Source: Deltaproteobacteria bacterium ADurb.Bin026
GTDB lineage: Bacteria > Desulfobacterota > Syntrophorhabdia > Syntrophorhabdales > Syntrophorhabdaceae
Length of the DNA stretch: 6,117 bases
Direction of reading: 5' to 3'
NCBI GenBank assembly: GCA_002071245.1
Contig: MWEV01000046.1
Span: 1 to 6,117 of the forward strand
How positions within the stretch are numbered: the stretch's first letter is position 1; the number at the start of each line of letters is the position of its first letter. Position numbers and translations under genes: made by a program. The notes beneath the pieces were generated by a model that made no database searches, had not been told where the DNA came from, and saw only the letters and a program-made list of their open reading frames with translations. Positions 5,705 through 6,117 of the stretch are shown piece after piece.

Positions 5705-5778
5705 TGTTGTTGAGCCTTTTGTCTTCTGGATTCCCGCTAAAGGCATGCGGGAATGACAGTGTTGTTGAGCCCTCTGTC
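5669..5778. repeat. 55-bp tandem repeat, two copies
   Basis: Units 5669-5723 and 5724-5778 each begin CTTCTGGATTCCCGC and contain the GCGGGAATGACAG hairpin half followed by TGTTGTTGAGCC. They differ at only a few positions (AAAAGC against AAAGGC in the loop; CTTTTGT against CCCTCTGT-like at the end). The first hairpin of the 101-bp element is thus duplicated without its second hairpin, mirroring the 26-bp amplification of the same end at 103-187. Confidence 0.8.
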
Positions 5779-5827
5779 TCCTGTCTCCTGTCTCATAAAT
5801 CAGAATTCAGAAGTCAGAATTCAGAAT
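5774..5827. repeat. Two further heptamer arrays
   Basis: Three units of CTGTCTC (5774-5794) are followed, after six bases, by four units of TCAGAAN (TCAGAAT, TCAGAAG, TCAGAAT, TCAGAAT; 5800-5827). The period is again 7 bp. On the opposite strand TCAGAAN reads NTTCTGA, close to the CTTCTGC units at 5502-5515, so these look like diverged, partly inverted members of one heptamer family. Confidence 0.8.
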
Positions 5828-5878
5828 TTTGTCTCCTTCTCTTCTAACTGTGAATAACCATCAATTACGTTTTCCACT

Positions 5879-5973
5879 CGAATCCTTGAACCCTTCGCTT
5901 TTATGTTTTGAAAAAAAATACCAAGCAAACCACTTGAATCCTTGAATCCTTGACTCCTTGAACCCTTCGCTTC
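5879..5973. repeat. 48-bp direct repeat plus octamers, copy 2
   Basis: The exact 48-bp match to 5522-5569 lies at 5891-5938. Octamers flank it on both sides: TCGAATCC, TTGAACCC before; TTGAATCC, TTGAATCC, TTGACTCC, TTGAACCC after. The CCCTTCGCTT word occurs at the end of each octamer block, so the block and the 48-bp unit seem to be propagated together. The array ends only a few bases from the stop codon of the neighbouring gene. Confidence 0.85.
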
Positions 5974-5975
5974 TC

Positions 5976-6117
5976 CTAACCCTCTGCCTTTTTCCCCATC
6001 ACCATACCATCTTTCACACCCGTTATTTTAACCTTCACAACACTATTTTCAAGTAATTTATCATATGGGATATACACAGGGATATAGTTTTCCGTATACC
6101 CTCTCATATAAAGGTTT
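5976..6117 (-). CDS. mtaB: MiaB-family tRNA methylthiotransferase, C-terminal end (partial), probably MtaB
   Basis: Only the last 46 codons are in the window; the gene continues beyond the right edge. The frame reads NLYMRGYTENYIPVYIPYDK, then LLENSVVKVKITGVKDGMVM and GKKAEG before TAG at 5976-5978. This is a C-terminal TRAM (RNA-binding) domain. The GYTENYIPV form fits MtaB, the radical-SAM enzyme that methylthiolates t6A37 to ms2t6A in ANN-decoding tRNAs, better than MiaB (typically RxNR-V) or RimO. The radical-SAM and N-terminal domains are not visible, so the paralogue call is moderate. The final codons GCA GAG GGT TAG copy a word of the adjacent repeats (CCTAACCCTCTGCC on the plus strand), so the original 3' end may have been replaced. 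Confidence 0.75.
   Translation of the reverse strand, partial: NLYMRGYTENYIPVYIPYDKLLENSVVKVKITGVKDGMVMGKKAEG

Overview
This 6.1 kb window is bacterial. A compact four-gene operon (yggT plus a complete energy-coupling factor, ECF, transporter) sits between two repeat-rich intergenic regions, and a stretch of decayed mobile and defence DNA lies beyond its 3' end. All recognisable genes and gene remnants lie on the minus strand. The lineage cannot be fixed from the sequence. The dispersed ATTCCCGC/GCGGGAAT hairpins, the short-period tandem repeats and the DUF433, AbiE and IS1634-type remnants fit an anaerobic Desulfobacterota-like or Nitrospirota-like genome, but that is a weak inference.

Layout in plus coordinates. 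1-307: no gene; a 26-bp tandem repeat and a 101-bp two-hairpin element. 304-636: an orphan DUF433 antitoxin-like gene whose stop codon lies at the edge of repeat DNA. 700-1575: two fragments of an IS1634-like transposase enclosing a collapsed AbiE locus, in which the start of the AbiEi antitoxin is joined to the end of the AbiEii toxin; a 10-bp-arm palindrome lies upstream of the AbiEi start. 1576-1716: nothing recognised. 1717-5252: the operon, transcribed right to left as yggT, S component, fused double ATPase, EcfT. 5253-5975: over 700 bp without a credible gene, made of heptamer arrays, octamer arrays, a 48-bp exact direct repeat, a 55-bp tandem repeat and an inverted second copy of the 101-bp element. 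5976-6117: the 3' end of a MiaB-family tRNA methylthiotransferase gene, probably mtaB, which continues past the window.

How the genes work together: the S component should bind a small molecule, probably a vitamin or cofactor precursor; EcfT couples it to the ATPase; the ATPase carries both nucleotide-binding domains on one chain. Junctions are tight (16-nt gap, 6-nt gap, 23-nt overlap), so stoichiometric co-translation is likely. The ATPase is asymmetric: the departures from consensus in both halves fall in the same predicted composite ATP site. No riboswitch or other clue to the substrate is visible. The most interesting non-coding structure is the 101-bp element, found once at each side of the window in opposite orientation, with conserved hairpins and a diverged spacer of identical length.
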